64,000 nt of DNA from Gammaproteobacteria bacterium (GTDB taxonomy: Bacteria > Pseudomonadota > Gammaproteobacteria > Thiohalomonadales > Thiohalomonadaceae). The stretch covers positions 78,706 through 142,705 of the forward strand of contig JALOAT010000004.1 in NCBI GenBank assembly GCA_023228645.1. Direction: 5' to 3'. Within the stretch, counting starts at the first letter, position 1. Every line of letters begins with the position of its first letter. The position numbers and the translations under genes are program-made. The notes under the pieces were generated by a model. That model saw only the letters and a list, made by a program, of their open reading frames with translations. It was not told the origin of the DNA and made no database searches. This document shows positions 10,299-20,227 of this stretch, in pieces.

Positions 10299-10663
10299 AG
10301 CGTGCACGCGGCTTCACCCTGCTGGAGGTGCTGGTGGCGCTCGCCATCCTCGGCATCGCGCTCGGCGCGCTGCTCAAGACCGGTGCCAGCAACACCGCCA
10401 ACGCGGTGTACCTGCGCGACAAGACCATCGCCCACTGGGTGGCCATGAACCAGGTGGCGGAGGTCCAGCTTAGCGCCGACTGGCCGGGCGCCGGCACGCG
10501 CCGCGGCAAGGTCGAGATGGCCGGGCAGCCATGGGAGTGGACCACCAAGGTCACCGAGACCTTCGACAAGAACGTGCGCCGTCTCGACGTGGAGGTGCGC
10601 GCCGCCGATGACGAGCGCAGCGCACCCCTCGATGCGGTGACCGCCTTCTTGCCCAAGCCATGA
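10295..10663 (+). CDS. gspI: Minor pseudopilin GspI
   Basis: Minor pseudopilin of 122 residues, expected at the pseudopilus tip with GspJ and GspK. Its six-residue leader ends at Gly before FTLLEVLVALAILGIALGAL, followed by the family signature (KTIAHWVAMNQVAEVQL). It overlaps gspH and gspJ by 4 bp each, which indicates translational coupling. Its length matches the family. Confidence 0.93.
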   Translation: MKRARGFTLLEVLVALAILGIALGALLKTGASNTANAVYLRDKTIAHWVAMNQVAEVQLSADWPGAGTRRGKVEMAGQPWEWTTKVTETFDKNVRRLDVEVRAADDERSAPLDAVTAFLPKP

Positions 10664-11283
10664 CCGGCCACCCGCGCCGCAGCCGCGGCTTCACCCTGCT
10701 TGAGCTGCTGGTCGCGCTGGCGGTGTTCGCCATCCTGGCCGCGCTTGCCTATGGCGGGCTCAACGCCATCCTCCAGACGCGCGCCGAGACCGAGCGCCAG
10801 GCCGCGCGCCTGGCCGAGCTCCAGTCGGCCCTGACCCTGCTGGCCCGCGACCTGAACCAGGCGGCGCCCCGCGCCGTGCGCAGCGAATACGGCGACGTGC
10901 TGCCGGCCTTGCGCGGCGGGCCCCTCGCGCCGCTGCCCCTGGAACTCACCCGCGGCGGCTGGGGCAACCGAGTGGGTCACGCGCGCAGCACCCTGCAGCG
11001 GGTCGGTTACGCCGTGGAGGACGAGGTGCTGGTGCGCCACAGCTGGCGCGTGCTCGATCGCGCCCAGGACAGCACGGCCTATCCGCTCAAGGTGCTCACC
11101 GGCGTGCGCCGCTTCCAGGTGCGTTTCATGGACGAGGGCCGGCAGTGGCTGGACGACTGGCCGCCGGGCGTCCTGCCCACCCAGAACGCCCAGGCCGTGC
11201 AGCCGCGGCTGCTGGCCGTGGAAGTGCAGATCGAGCTCGAAGATCTGGGCGAGATCCGGCGACTGCTGCCCGTGCCCGGGTGA
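10660..11283 (+). CDS. gspJ: Minor pseudopilin GspJ
   Basis: Minor pseudopilin of 207 residues that forms the tip complex with GspI and GspK. The ten-residue leader ends at Gly before FTLLELLVALAVFAILAALA. The downstream region (QSALTLLARDLNQAAPRAVR and RVGYAVEDEVLVRHSWRVLD) is typical of GspJ. It overlaps gspI by 4 bp and precedes gspK. Confidence 0.93.
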   Translation: MTGHPRRSRGFTLLELLVALAVFAILAALAYGGLNAILQTRAETERQAARLAELQSALTLLARDLNQAAPRAVRSEYGDVLPALRGGPLAPLPLELTRGGWGNRVGHARSTLQRVGYAVEDEVLVRHSWRVLDRAQDSTAYPLKVLTGVRRFQVRFMDEGRQWLDDWPPGVLPTQNAQAVQPRLLAVEVQIELEDLGEIRRLLPVPG

Positions 11284-11295
11284 CCGCGAACCGAC

Positions 11296-12255
11296 ATGAG
11301 CCCGCACCGCACCACCATTAGCCGCACGCGACCAAGCGCCCAACAGGGCGTGGCGCTCATCACCGCGCTGCTCATCGTGGCCCTGGCGACCACGGTGGCG
11401 GTGGCCATGACTTCGCGCCAGTACCTGGACATCCGCCGCAGCGCCAACGTGCTCGAATACGACCAGGCCATGTTGTATGTGGCCGGCATCGAGGGCTGGG
11501 CCGGGCAGATCCTGCGCCAGGACGCCGAGGACAACCAAGTGGACAGCCTGGACGAGGACTGGGCCACCGAGCTCCCGCCCATCCCGGTGGACGGCGGGCA
11601 GCTGGCCGGCGCGGCCGAGGACATGCAGGGGCGTTTCAACGTCAACGCGCTGCTCGCCGCGGACGGCAGCATCGAAACCCTGGCCCTGGAGCGCTTCCGC
11701 CGCCTGCTGCTGGCGCTGGAGCTCGACCCGGAGATCGCCGAGCGTCTGGCGGACTGGCTGGATGCCGACGACGAGACCCGCCTGGGCGGCGCCGAGGACG
11801 TGGAATACCTGGGGCTGGAAGCGCCCTACCGGGCCGGCAACGGGCCGCTGGCCAGTCCCAGCGAACTTGCCCTGTTGCTTGGCGTCACACCCGAGGTGAT
11901 GGTGCGGCTTTCGCCCTATGTGGCGGCGCTGCCGCGTGAGGCCGGGCTCAACGTGAACACCATCGCACCGGACAAACCGGAACTGGTGATGGCGCTGGCG
12001 GAGGTCGCGCGCGCCGAGGCCGAACAGGTGCTCGCCGATCGCGGCACTCAGGGCCATGAATCGGTGTCGGATTTTTTGCAGCATGCGGCCTTTGCCGGCC
12101 GCACGGTTTCCGCGCAGGGACTCGCCGTGAAGAGTGATTACTTTGTGATAACGTCGCACGTCCAGTTCGGCCGCTCCGTCTTCACCACCTACAGCCTGTT
12201 GCAGCGCGGCACAGACGGCACCCGCGTGCTGCGGCGCGCCCAAGGGACCCTTTGA
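11296..12255 (+). CDS. gspK: Minor pseudopilin GspK
   Basis: Large minor pseudopilin thought to cap the pseudopilus. The 319 residues have an 18-residue leader ending in QQG followed by VALITALLIVALATTVAVA. The usual Glu at +5 is Thr, as is characteristic of GspK. An alpha-helical insert domain carries DWLDADDETRLGGAEDVEY and LASPSELALLLGVTPEVM. The gene lies 12 bp after gspJ and 1 bp before gspL. Confidence 0.94.
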   Translation: MSPHRTTISRTRPSAQQGVALITALLIVALATTVAVAMTSRQYLDIRRSANVLEYDQAMLYVAGIEGWAGQILRQDAEDNQVDSLDEDWATELPPIPVDGGQLAGAAEDMQGRFNVNALLAADGSIETLALERFRRLLLALELDPEIAERLADWLDADDETRLGGAEDVEYLGLEAPYRAGNGPLASPSELALLLGVTPEVMVRLSPYVAALPREAGLNVNTIAPDKPELVMALAEVARAEAEQVLADRGTQGHESVSDFLQHAAFAGRTVSAQGLAVKSDYFVITSHVQFGRSVFTTYSLLQRGTDGTRVLRRAQGTL

Positions 12256-12256
12256 A

Positions 12257-13471
12257 ATGGCAGGAACGATCTACGTCCGCTTCGACGAGCATGGCGCCGC
12301 CTGGCTGGTCCAGGAGGCCGATGGCGGTTTCCTGCGCGAGCAGCACGGCGACCTGGCCGAGGCCGGCCGCGCCGGGACGGGTCTGCGCACGGTGGTGCTG
12401 GCGCCCGCCGCCCACCTGCTGCTGACCGAAACCGACCTGCCGCTCAAGAACCGCAACAAGCTGCGCCAGGCGGTGCCCTATGCCATCGAGGAACAGCTCA
12501 GCGCCGACGTGGAGGAGCTGCACTTCGCTCTCGGCGCACAGCGCGACGAAAGCGGCCTGGCGGTGGCGGTGGTGGCGCGTGAGCGCCTGCGCGGCTGGCT
12601 CGATGACCTGGCCACGGCGGGTTTACAGGCTGGCTCGCTGGTCCCCGACGTGCTGGCGCTGCCGTTTACGCCCGGGCAATGGACCCTGTTGCTCGGCCGC
12701 GAGACCGCGCTGCTGCGCACCGGCCCGGCCCGCGGCTACGCCCTCGACCGGGAGACCCTGCCGCTGCTGCTCGATATCGCCTTCGAGCAGGCGGGTGAGG
12801 CGCGACCGGAGCGGCTGCGGGTGTTCGATGCCCGCGACGATGGCAGCGCCCAGGTGGCGGTCGCGGCGGCCGAGGCCCGCCAAGTGCCGGCGGTGGTCGA
12901 GGCCTGCCCACAAGGGGAGCTGGGCCTGCTGGCCCGCCAGCTCGGCGGCACGCCGCCCGTCGAATTGTTGCAGGGCGAGTTCAGCCGCCGCGAGCAGCTC
13001 GGCAGGCTGTGGCGGCCGTGGCGCGGCGCGGCGGTGTTGCTGGGCATTCTTCTGCTGGTCCAGGGCGGCCTTGCCACCTGGGACTACCTGCGCCTCAGCC
13101 GCGAGGCCGATGAGCTGTCGCAACGCATCGAGGCGATCTACCGCCAGACCTTCCCGGAGGCGCGCAACGTGGTCGACCCGCGCCGTCAGATGGAGACCCG
13201 GCTGGCCGCGCTCAAGAGCGGTTCGGGCGATGCGTTCGCGGGCCTGCTCGCCAAGGCGGCGCCCGTCGTGCACGGGGGCGGCGGCGCCGAAATCGCCGCC
13301 CTGCGCTACAAGGACGGCGTGCTCGACATGGACCTGAACCTGTCCGATCTGCAAGCCCTCGACAGGCTCAAGCAGGCCCTCACCGGCCAGGGCCTCGGGG
13401 TGGACATCCAGACCGCGAGCGCCCGCGGCGGCAAGGTGGAAGCGCGCCTGCAAATCCGGGAGGCACGATGA
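12257..13471 (+). CDS. gspL: Type II secretion protein GspL
   Basis: Bitopic inner-membrane protein that recruits GspE to the platform. The 404 residues comprise a cytoplasmic actin-like region (TDLPLKNRNKLRQAVPYAIE, FALGAQRDESGLAVAVVAR), one transmembrane helix near 255-275 (GAAVLLGILLLVQGGLATW), and a periplasmic ferredoxin-like domain ending LNLSDLQALDRLKQALTG. It overlaps gspM by 4 bp. The family is divergent, but topology and position are unambiguous. Confidence 0.93.
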   Translation: MAGTIYVRFDEHGAAWLVQEADGGFLREQHGDLAEAGRAGTGLRTVVLAPAAHLLLTETDLPLKNRNKLRQAVPYAIEEQLSADVEELHFALGAQRDESGLAVAVVARERLRGWLDDLATAGLQAGSLVPDVLALPFTPGQWTLLLGRETALLRTGPARGYALDRETLPLLLDIAFEQAGEARPERLRVFDARDDGSAQVAVAAAEARQVPAVVEACPQGELGLLARQLGGTPPVELLQGEFSRREQLGRLWRPWRGAAVLLGILLLVQGGLATWDYLRLSREADELSQRIEAIYRQTFPEARNVVDPRRQMETRLAALKSGSGDAFAGLLAKAAPVVHGGGGAEIAALRYKDGVLDMDLNLSDLQALDRLKQALTGQGLGVDIQTASARGGKVEARLQIREAR

Positions 13472-13962
13472 TCGAGCGCCTGAGACTTCATTGGGACCAG
13501 TTGCAGGCTCGCGAGCGCCGCGTGCTGGCGGCCGGCGCCGCGGCCGTGCTGGTGTTGGCCGTGTACGTGCTGGCCTGGGAGCCGCTGGTGGACGGCCGTG
13601 TGCGCCTGCAGGGCGAGGTGACCGAGCAGCGTGCGCTGCTCGCCTGGATGGAACAATCGGCCCGCGAGGTGCAGGCCCTGCGCGGCAGCCGTACCCCGCA
13701 ACGCAACAGCGGCCAGTCGCTCATGGCGGTGGTCGATCGCACGGCGCGCGCCCAGGGGCTCGGCACGGCGCTGGAGCGCGTGCAGCCGGACGGCGAGCGC
13801 GCGGTGCGCGTATGGCTCAAACAGGCGCCCTTCGACCAGAGCCTGCGCTGGCTCGACCAGCTCATCACGGCCCAGGGGCTGCGGGTCACCGGCCTCGTGG
13901 TGGAACGCGGCGCCGAACCGGGCAAGGTGGACGCGCGCATCACCCTGGAGGCCGGCGCATGA
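13468..13962 (+). CDS. gspM: Type II secretion protein GspM
   Basis: Small bitopic inner-membrane partner of GspL, 164 residues. It has a short cytoplasmic stretch (RLHWDQLQARERRVL), a transmembrane helix near 18-38, and a periplasmic domain with LRWLDQLITAQGLRVTGLVV. It overlaps gspL and gspN by 4 bp each. Identification combines topology, size and gene order. Confidence 0.9.
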   Translation: MIERLRLHWDQLQARERRVLAAGAAAVLVLAVYVLAWEPLVDGRVRLQGEVTEQRALLAWMEQSAREVQALRGSRTPQRNSGQSLMAVVDRTARAQGLGTALERVQPDGERAVRVWLKQAPFDQSLRWLDQLITAQGLRVTGLVVERGAEPGKVDARITLEAGA

Positions 13963-14720
13963 GACTGCCATGGGGTTGGATTGCGGGTGGCGTGGGCGCC
14001 TTCGCCGTGGCCCTGGTGGTGACCCTGCCGGCCAGCCAGGCCCTGCCGCGTGCGGCCACGCTGTTGCAGGCGCGCGGCATCGCCGTGAGCGCCAGCGGCA
14101 TCGACGGCACCGTGTGGTCGGGCCGCCTGGCCGAGGCCCGCGTGGCCGGGCTGTCCCTCGGTGCGAGCGAATGGTCACTGAGCCCCTGGCGTTTGCTGCT
14201 CGGCGAGGCGGGTGTGGATTTCCGCCTGGCCCCGGCCGGCGGCTCGCTCAGCGGTCGCGCGCGCCTCGGCGCGGACCACGTGGCGCTGTCCGGCCTGGAA
14301 GGCGACGTGCCCGCCGGCGTGCTGTTGCAGGGCGTCAGCCTGCCGCTGCCGGTGGAGGTGGACGGCAAGGTGACCTTGCGTATCGAGCAACTGGACTGGC
14401 GCGTCGGGCAGTTCGAGGCCGCCGCCGGCACACTGCTGTGGCGCCAGGCCGCCATCGTCTCCCCCACGCCCGTGCGCCTCGGCGACCTCCGCGTGGCGCT
14501 GGCGCCGGGACCCAACGGTACGCTGATAGGCAAACTGAGCGACGGCGGCGGCCCCCTCGGCATCGCCGGAGACCTCACCCTGGGCAAGGGCAGCTACCGC
14601 CTCGACGCCACCCTCACTGCCCGCGCCGACGCCGAGCCCGCCCTCGCCCAAAGCCTCCCCCTGCTCGGCCGCCCCGACGGCAAGGGCGGCTACCGGGTGA
14701 CTTGGGCGGGCAGAATTTGA
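13959..14720 (+). CDS. gspN: Type II secretion protein GspN
   Basis: Final gene of the operon, 253 residues. An N-terminal transmembrane helix (WIAGGVGAFAVALVVTLPAS) is followed by a periplasmic domain that includes GIAVSASGIDGTVWSGRLA and LSPWRLLLGEAGVDFRL, as in GspN proteins. The ATG overlaps the gspM stop. GspN is optional in many systems and its exact role is not settled. A family A repeat follows and may act as the operon's terminator (inference). Confidence 0.88.
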   Translation: MRLPWGWIAGGVGAFAVALVVTLPASQALPRAATLLQARGIAVSASGIDGTVWSGRLAEARVAGLSLGASEWSLSPWRLLLGEAGVDFRLAPAGGSLSGRARLGADHVALSGLEGDVPAGVLLQGVSLPLPVEVDGKVTLRIEQLDWRVGQFEAAAGTLLWRQAAIVSPTPVRLGDLRVALAPGPNGTLIGKLSDGGGPLGIAGDLTLGKGSYRLDATLTARADAEPALAQSLPLLGRPDGKGGYRVTWAGRI

Positions 14721-14728
14721 GTTTGGGC

Positions 14729-14862
14729 GAAACGCGGAGGACGCAGAGGGATTTCGGATGTGGGTCCTCGCGCTTACCATGACACGAGCCAAGAGTCAGG
14801 TGATCGAAGCGAATTAAGTTTTTCTCCGCGTCCTCCGCGCCTCCGCGTTCTCCGCGTTTCCC
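14729..14862. repeat. Family A CAGAG-type inverted repeat after gspN
   Basis: The left arm (GAAACGCGGAGGACGCAGAG, from 14729) pairs imperfectly with a right arm of CTCCGCG-type units ending near 14860. It fills the gap between the convergent gspN and pilR genes, so it could serve as a bidirectional terminator (inference). It is the most diverged of the five family A copies and lacks the ATCCAAC end. Confidence 0.6.
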
Positions 14863-14888
14863 TCCATCGAGTCCGCTGAACGCCCTCC

Positions 14889-16232
14889 TCAATCCAGGCC
14901 GAGTTTCTTGAGGCGATAGCGCAGGGCGCGGAAGGAGATGCCGAGCAAGCGCGCGGCGGCGGTCTTGTTGTGGCGGGTCTGTTCGAGGGCCTTGAGGATG
15001 GCTTCCTTTTCCCGTTCGTTGACGTAGTCGTCCAGGTTTGCGCCGTTGTTCCCTTCATTCTCCTCGGCGGGCAGCGGCTCCGGCAGTCCCAGCTCGGCGG
15101 GGGTGATGACATCGCCCTCGCAAAGGGTGATGGCGCGCTCGAGGATGTTCTCGAGCTCGCGCACGTTGCCGGGGAAGGGATAATCGAGCAGCCGATCGAG
15201 CGCCGCATCCGACAGGTGCGGGACGCTGCCGCCGAGCTGACGGCCGAGCCGCTCCAGAATGTGCTCCACCAGTTCCGGGATATCCTCGGGCCGCTCGCGC
15301 AGTGACGGGACCTGCAGCTCAATCACGTTGATGCGGTAATACAGGTCTTCACGGAAACGGCCCTCGCGCACCAGCTGCGCCAGGTTCTTGTGGGTGGCCG
15401 AGAGGATGCGCACGTCCACGTGGGTCTCGCGTTGGGCGCCGATGGGGCGCACGGCCTTTTCCTGGATGGCGCGCAGCAGCTTCACCTGCATGTGCAGGGG
15501 CAGGTCGGCCACCTCGTCCAGGAACAGCGTGCCGCCGTTGGCGGCCTGGAACAGGCCGTCCTTGTCGGCATTGGCGCCGGTGAAACTGCCTTTCTTGTGG
15601 CCGAACAGCTCGCTTTCCATGAGCTCGGTCGGAATGGCGCCGCAGTTCACGGGCACGAAGGCGTGCTCGGCGCGCGGGCCTTGGGCATGGATGAGGCGCG
15701 CCACCAGCTCCTTGCCGGTGCCCGATTCGCCGCTGATATAGACCGGGGCCTGACTGCGCGCCAGCTTGGCAATGGTGGTGCGGATGGCCTGCATGGCCGG
15801 CGAGCGGCCGAGCAGGGTGAGGCTGGGTTCCTCGTCGCCGGGCGCGCGGCCGCTCTCGGCCAGGCGCAGCGCGGTCTTCACGAGTTCGCGCAGCACCTGC
15901 AATTCCACGGGTTTGGAGACGAAGTCAAAGGCGCCGGCCTTGAGCGCCTCGATGGCCGATTCCATGCTGCCGTGGGCCGTGATCACGGCGATGGGCATGC
16001 CCGGACGGTGTTTCTGCACGTGGCGCACCAGGTCGATGCCATTGCCGTCCGGCAGGCGCATGTCCGTGAGGCAGATGTCGAAATTCTGCTCGGCCAGCAG
16101 CACGTGCGCTTCGCCCAAGTCGCCGGCGGAACGTGTGTCGACACCCATGCGCAACAGAGTCAGTTCGAGCAGTTCGCGGATGTCCGGCTCGTCGTCGATG
16201 ATGAGCGCTAAATGTTTCTTGTTATTCGTCAT
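14889..16232 (-). CDS. pilR: Sigma-54 response regulator PilR
   Basis: NtrC-family response regulator of 447 residues. A receiver domain with Asp57 (ICLTDMRLPDGNGIDL) is followed by an AAA+ domain with Walker A GESGTGKE and the sigma-54 contact loop GSFTGA, and an Fis-type HTH at the C-terminus (NKTAAARLLGISFRALRYRL). In other species PilR activates pilin transcription from a -24/-12 promoter. It overlaps pilS by 11 bp. Pairing with a PilS-type kinase and nearby pil genes supports PilR over other NtrC-like regulators. Confidence 0.93.
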   Translation of the reverse strand: MTNNKKHLALIIDDEPDIRELLELTLLRMGVDTRSAGDLGEAHVLLAEQNFDICLTDMRLPDGNGIDLVRHVQKHRPGMPIAVITAHGSMESAIEALKAGAFDFVSKPVELQVLRELVKTALRLAESGRAPGDEEPSLTLLGRSPAMQAIRTTIAKLARSQAPVYISGESGTGKELVARLIHAQGPRAEHAFVPVNCGAIPTELMESELFGHKKGSFTGANADKDGLFQAANGGTLFLDEVADLPLHMQVKLLRAIQEKAVRPIGAQRETHVDVRILSATHKNLAQLVREGRFREDLYYRINVIELQVPSLRERPEDIPELVEHILERLGRQLGGSVPHLSDAALDRLLDYPFPGNVRELENILERAITLCEGDVITPAELGLPEPLPAEENEGNNGANLDDYVNEREKEAILKALEQTRHNKTAAARLLGISFRALRYRLKKLGLD

Positions 16233-17862
16233 GCTCTGAAGCGGGATTCAGCGGTGTGCCCACGGAGAGTCGGAAACGTGCGGCCGCGCCGCCCGCCGCG
16301 GGCAGGAAATCGAGGCGCGCGCGGTTGCACTGGGCCAGTTCGCGGGAAATGTACAGACCCAGCCCGGTACCGGTCTTCTCCGTGGTGAAGAAGGGCTCGA
16401 ACAGGTGCGCCTGGGCCTCGGCGGAGACGCCCGGACCGGCGTCCGTTACATCGATGAAGGCGCGCCCCTGCTGCACGTGCGCGCGGATGGCCACCTTGGG
16501 AAGCTCCTGTGCGTTGCGGGCGTGGTGCAGGCCATTCTGGCACAGGTTGTCCAGGATCTGCCGTAACTGGTTCGCATCGAAGCGGATGGCCAGATCGGCC
16601 GGCTCCACGCTGCAGGCGATGTATTCCGGCGGAACATCCATGGTCTGTACCAGTTCCTCGACGAAGCGCGTGAGCCAGGGCTGGAGCAGCACGGTCTCGG
16701 GTCGCGAGGCGTCGCGCCGACCGAGCTGGAGGACGCTCTCGATGATGCCGTTCACGCGGTGCACCTGCTGGCCGATGATCTCGGTGAGGCGCCGATCGGA
16801 GGCCGTGAGCTGTTCCGACTCCCCCAGCAGTTCGCCTGCATGACCGATGGCGGCGAGCGGGTTGCGCACTTCGTGGGCGATGCTCGCGGTGAGGCGGCCG
16901 AGCGCAGCCAGCTTCAGTTGCTGGGCCTGCTGGGCGGCGGCGGTGGCGTCGTCCAGGAAGATGAGATAACCCGCGTTGCCGATGCGCGCAAAGTGGGGCA
17001 TGACTTCGCCGGTGCCGTCCGCGGCGGCGAGGGTGCCGTACGCGTCCTCGGCGTCCCGTTGCCAGGCGGCCAGTCGTTCCGCCAGTTCCGGCGCGACATC
17101 CCCCAGCGTCTTCTGCCGGTCCGCCTGGGGAAAACCGAGCAAGCGCCACGCGGCCACGTTCATGAGCTTCAGGTGGCTCTTGGCATCCACCACCAGGACG
17201 CCGGCGTCCATTTGCTGAATGACGTATTCCGTAAGCCGCGACATGTCGGCCAAGTCGTTGCCGCGCTCCGCGGCGAGGGCCTGGCTTTCCCGGATCCGCG
17301 TAGCGAGTACCCGCGCCAGCGCCGCCGTGGCGAAGAACGTGGCGCCGAGCATGCCGGCGCGCGGATAGCTCAGGAAGCCATGCAGACCGAACCAGTGCGA
17401 ATAGACCTGCTCAAGCAGCACCGCAATGGTGGCGAGGGCGGCGAACAACCCCGCGGTGCGACCCTCCGTGAGCATGCCTGCGGCGGCAATGGTGACCACC
17501 AGCAGCATGCCCAGGCCGCTCTCCATGGAGCCGCTGGTATGCATGAGCATGGTCAGGACCAGGATGTCGATACTCAGGTGAACGTATACCTGCACGTCGA
17601 AGCGGGGGCTGCGCCAGATGATGGGGCCGTTGACCAGCACGGCGAAGGCCACGTAGGCGAGGCAAACCGCATAAAACAGCTGCGGATCGGTGGCCCCGAG
17701 CGGGGCCGGCAGGGATTCCAGCTGATACAGGCCCGCAAACAGCGCGCCCAGGGTCAGCCGGTACAGGTTCAGAAAGCGCAGCGGTTTCCAGGTGTGCTCG
17801 TCATCGACGCCTCCGGCACGTGTGTCCGCGGGTGCGCCGAGCAGGCGTGTGGCGGTTTCCAT
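16222..17862 (-). CDS. pilS: Membrane sensor histidine kinase PilS
   Basis: Sensor kinase partner of PilR, 546 residues from the ATG at 17862, which overlaps the upstream stop as TGATG. About six transmembrane helices lie in residues 30-190 (LNLYRLTLGALFAGLYQL onward), followed by a PAS domain with VIQQMDAGVLVVDAKSHLK. The HisKA motif SIAHEVRNPLAAIGHAGELL carries the phospho-accepting His. The HATPase domain has DNLCQNGLHHA and EKTGTGLGLYI. A longer in-frame start at 17898 would overlap the upstream gene more. The pair is transcribed with the small upstream membrane protein. Confidence 0.93.
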   Translation of the reverse strand: METATRLLGAPADTRAGGVDDEHTWKPLRFLNLYRLTLGALFAGLYQLESLPAPLGATDPQLFYAVCLAYVAFAVLVNGPIIWRSPRFDVQVYVHLSIDILVLTMLMHTSGSMESGLGMLLVVTIAAAGMLTEGRTAGLFAALATIAVLLEQVYSHWFGLHGFLSYPRAGMLGATFFATAALARVLATRIRESQALAAERGNDLADMSRLTEYVIQQMDAGVLVVDAKSHLKLMNVAAWRLLGFPQADRQKTLGDVAPELAERLAAWQRDAEDAYGTLAAADGTGEVMPHFARIGNAGYLIFLDDATAAAQQAQQLKLAALGRLTASIAHEVRNPLAAIGHAGELLGESEQLTASDRRLTEIIGQQVHRVNGIIESVLQLGRRDASRPETVLLQPWLTRFVEELVQTMDVPPEYIACSVEPADLAIRFDANQLRQILDNLCQNGLHHARNAQELPKVAIRAHVQQGRAFIDVTDAGPGVSAEAQAHLFEPFFTTEKTGTGLGLYISRELAQCNRARLDFLPAAGGAAARFRLSVGTPLNPASEHDE

Positions 17863-18086
17863 CAATCGGGTCCCAGGCGGGAATGCTCTTGGCTGCAATA
17901 GGCCTGCCCGTCGCGCGTGACTGCATCACCGGCCGGGAGGTGGATGCCGCAGCGGGCGCAACGCACGGCCTGCACCTGGCGCGGCGCGCGCTGCCGCAGG
18001 CGCCGACTGCCTAGCCACGGTCGAACCAGTACCTGGTAAACCAGCCAGCCGATGGCGATGAGAAGCAGGATGCGCAGCAGATTCAT
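17862..18086 (-). CDS. Small zinc-ribbon membrane protein upstream of pilS (PP0621-like)
   Basis: A 74-residue protein with an N-terminal transmembrane helix ([20 protein letters not shown]) and a C-terminal putative metal-binding motif of two Cys pairs (CARCGIHLP and YCSQEH). Its stop overlaps the pilS start, so the two are probably co-translated. Small proteins of this kind precede pilS in several gammaproteobacteria (family name recalled as PP0621; not verified). Function is unknown. Confidence 0.8.
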   Translation of the reverse strand: MNLLRILLLIAIGWLVYQVLVRPWLGSRRLRQRAPRQVQAVRCARCGIHLPAGDAVTRDGQAYCSQEHSRLGPD

Positions 18087-18188
18087 GCGCGGATTGTAAA
18101 TCGCTGGACTTGCAGGGGGCCACCCGGCTTTTGCGAAGCCCTTCGCTTTGCTCCAAAATACCGCGCTTTCCACCTGCGGGTCGCAGCA

Positions 18189-19355
18189 ATGAACCTCCAC
18201 GAGTACCAGGCCAAGCGGCTGTTCGCGGATTACGGCATTCCCGTGCCCGAGGGGCGCACCGCCGCCAGCGCCGCCGAGGCGCGCCAGGCCGCCCACGACA
18301 TCGGCGGTGGGAGCTGGGTGGTCAAGGCCCAGGTGCACGCCGGCGGGCGCGGCAAGGTCGGCGGCGTGAAGCGGGTGGAGAGCGCGGATCAGGCCGAGAT
18401 CGTCGCCGGCCAGCTGCTGGGCTCGCGGCTCGTGACCCATCAGTCCGGTCCCGAGGGACAGCCCGTCAATCAGGTGCTGGTGGAAGCCGTCTCGGCCATT
18501 GCGCGCGAGCTGTACCTGGGCGCGGTGGTGGACCGCGCCACGCGCAAGGTCACCTTTATGGCCTCCGCCGCCGGCGGCATGGACATCGAGGAGGTGGCGG
18601 CCAGCCATCCCGCAAAGATCCTCACCGCCGCCGTGGACCCCGTGGCGGGACTGCAGGGCTACCAGTGCCGCAGGCTCGGTTTTGCCCTGGGGCTCGATGT
18701 GGCGCAGGTGAACGAACTCACGCGCATCATGCTCGGTCTTTACCGCCTGTTCACCGAGCGCGACCTGAGCCTGGTGGAGATCAACCCGCTGGTGGTCACC
18801 AAGGAGGGCAAGCTGCTCGCCCTGGACGCCAAGCTCAACCTGGACGAGAACGCGCTCTATCGCCAGAAGGCGCTCGCTGATCTGCGCGACCCCACCCAGG
18901 AGGACGAGCGCGAGACCCACGCCCAGCAGCACAGCCTCAATTACGTGGCCCTGGACGGCAACATCGGCTGCATGGTCAACGGCGCGGGCCTGGCCATGGC
19001 CACCATGGACCTCATCCAGCTGCACGGCGGCCAGCCCGCCAACTTCCTGGATGTGGGCGGCGGCACGACGGCAGAAAGGGTGGCCGAGGCCTTCAAGCTG
19101 ATCCTCTCCGACCCCAAGGTGAAGGCCATCCTGGTGAACATTTTCGGCGGCATCGTGCGCTGCGACCTCATCGCCGAGGGCGTCATCAAGGCGGTGAAGG
19201 AGGTGGGCGTCACCGTGCCCGTGGTGGTCCGCCTGGAGGGCACCAACGTGGAGCAGGGCCGTGCCATGCTGCGCGACAGCGGGCTCGCCATCACCCCGGT
19301 GCAGGGCCTCACGGACGCGGCGCAGAAGGCCGTGGCCGCCGCGGAGGGAAAGTAA
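18189..19355 (+). CDS. sucC: Succinyl-CoA synthetase (ADP-forming) subunit beta
   Basis: Beta subunit of the TCA-cycle enzyme that interconverts succinyl-CoA and succinate with nucleotide synthesis. It has 388 residues, the standard length. An ATP-grasp N-terminus ([38 protein letters not shown]) is followed by a CoA-ligase C-terminus ([32 protein letters not shown]). The stop and the sucD start share a base (TAATG), so the subunits are translationally coupled. Confidence 0.98.
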   Translation: MNLHEYQAKRLFADYGIPVPEGRTAASAAEARQAAHDIGGGSWVVKAQVHAGGRGKVGGVKRVESADQAEIVAGQLLGSRLVTHQSGPEGQPVNQVLVEAVSAIARELYLGAVVDRATRKVTFMASAAGGMDIEEVAASHPAKILTAAVDPVAGLQGYQCRRLGFALGLDVAQVNELTRIMLGLYRLFTERDLSLVEINPLVVTKEGKLLALDAKLNLDENALYRQKALADLRDPTQEDERETHAQQHSLNYVALDGNIGCMVNGAGLAMATMDLIQLHGGQPANFLDVGGGTTAERVAEAFKLILSDPKVKAILVNIFGGIVRCDLIAEGVIKAVKEVGVTVPVVVRLEGTNVEQGRAMLRDSGLAITPVQGLTDAAQKAVAAAEGK

Positions 19356-20227
19356 TGGCCATTCTCGTCGACAAACGCACCCGCGTGATCTGCCAGGGCT
19401 TCACCGGCAAGCAGGGCACCTTCCATTCCGAACAGACCATCGCCTACGGCACCAATTTCGTCGGCGGCGTGACCCCGGGCAAGGGCGGACAGCGGCACCT
19501 GGATCGGCCCGTGTTCGACACGGTGCACGATGCCGTGGCCGCCACCGGCGCCGACGCCACCATGATCTACGTGCCCGCGCCCTATGCGGCCGATGCCATC
19601 CTGGAGGCCGCCGACGCGGGCATCAAGGTCATCGCCTGCATCACCGAGGGCATCCCGGTGCTGGACATGCTCAAGGTGAAGGCCGCGCTGGCGCACTATC
19701 CGGACGTGAACCTCATCGGCCCCAACTGCCCCGGACTCATCACCCCGGGCGAATGCAAGATCGGCATCATGCCCGGCGCCATCCACCGGCCGGGCCGCAT
19801 CGGCATCGTGTCGCGCTCGGGCACGCTCACCTATGAGGCCGTGCACCAGACCACCGGCGCGGGCCTGGGCCAGAGCACCTGCGCGGGCATCGGCGGCGAT
19901 CCCATCCACGGCATGAGCTTCGTGGACGTGCTGGCCCGCTTCCAGGCCGACCCGCAGACCGAGGGCGTCATCATGGTGGGCGAGATCGGCGGCACGGCCG
20001 AGGAAGAGGCCGCCGCCTTCATCAAGGCCCACGTCACCAAGCCCGTGGTGGCCTACATCGCCGGCGTCACCGCACCCAAGGGCAAGCGCATGGGCCACGC
20101 CGGCGCCATCATCGCCGGCGGCAAGGGCACCGCCGAGGAAAAATTCGCCGCCCTCGAAGCCGCCGGCGTGCACGTGGTGCGCTCCCCGGCCGACATGGGC
20201 GCGCGCATGGCGGCCGTGCTGAAATGA
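19355..20227 (+). CDS. sucD: Succinyl-CoA synthetase subunit alpha
   Basis: Alpha subunit, 290 residues. It has the CoA-binding N-terminus ([20 protein letters not shown]), the GGVTPGKGG loop, and the phosphohistidine site in [40 protein letters not shown] is also typical. The gene is coupled to sucC. Two tandem family A repeats follow before nadE and are a likely 3' end for the sucCD transcript (inference). Confidence 0.98.
   Translation: MAILVDKRTRVICQGFTGKQGTFHSEQTIAYGTNFVGGVTPGKGGQRHLDRPVFDTVHDAVAATGADATMIYVPAPYAADAILEAADAGIKVIACITEGIPVLDMLKVKAALAHYPDVNLIGPNCPGLITPGECKIGIMPGAIHRPGRIGIVSRSGTLTYEAVHQTTGAGLGQSTCAGIGGDPIHGMSFVDVLARFQADPQTEGVIMVGEIGGTAEEEAAAFIKAHVTKPVVAYIAGVTAPKGKRMGHAGAIIAGGKGTAEEKFAALEAAGVHVVRSPADMGARMAAVLK

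Noticed and set aside
10246..12243. 665-codon minus-strand frame across gspI-gspK
   Set aside because: It is antisense to three confirmed pseudopilin genes and its composition is typical of shadow frames.
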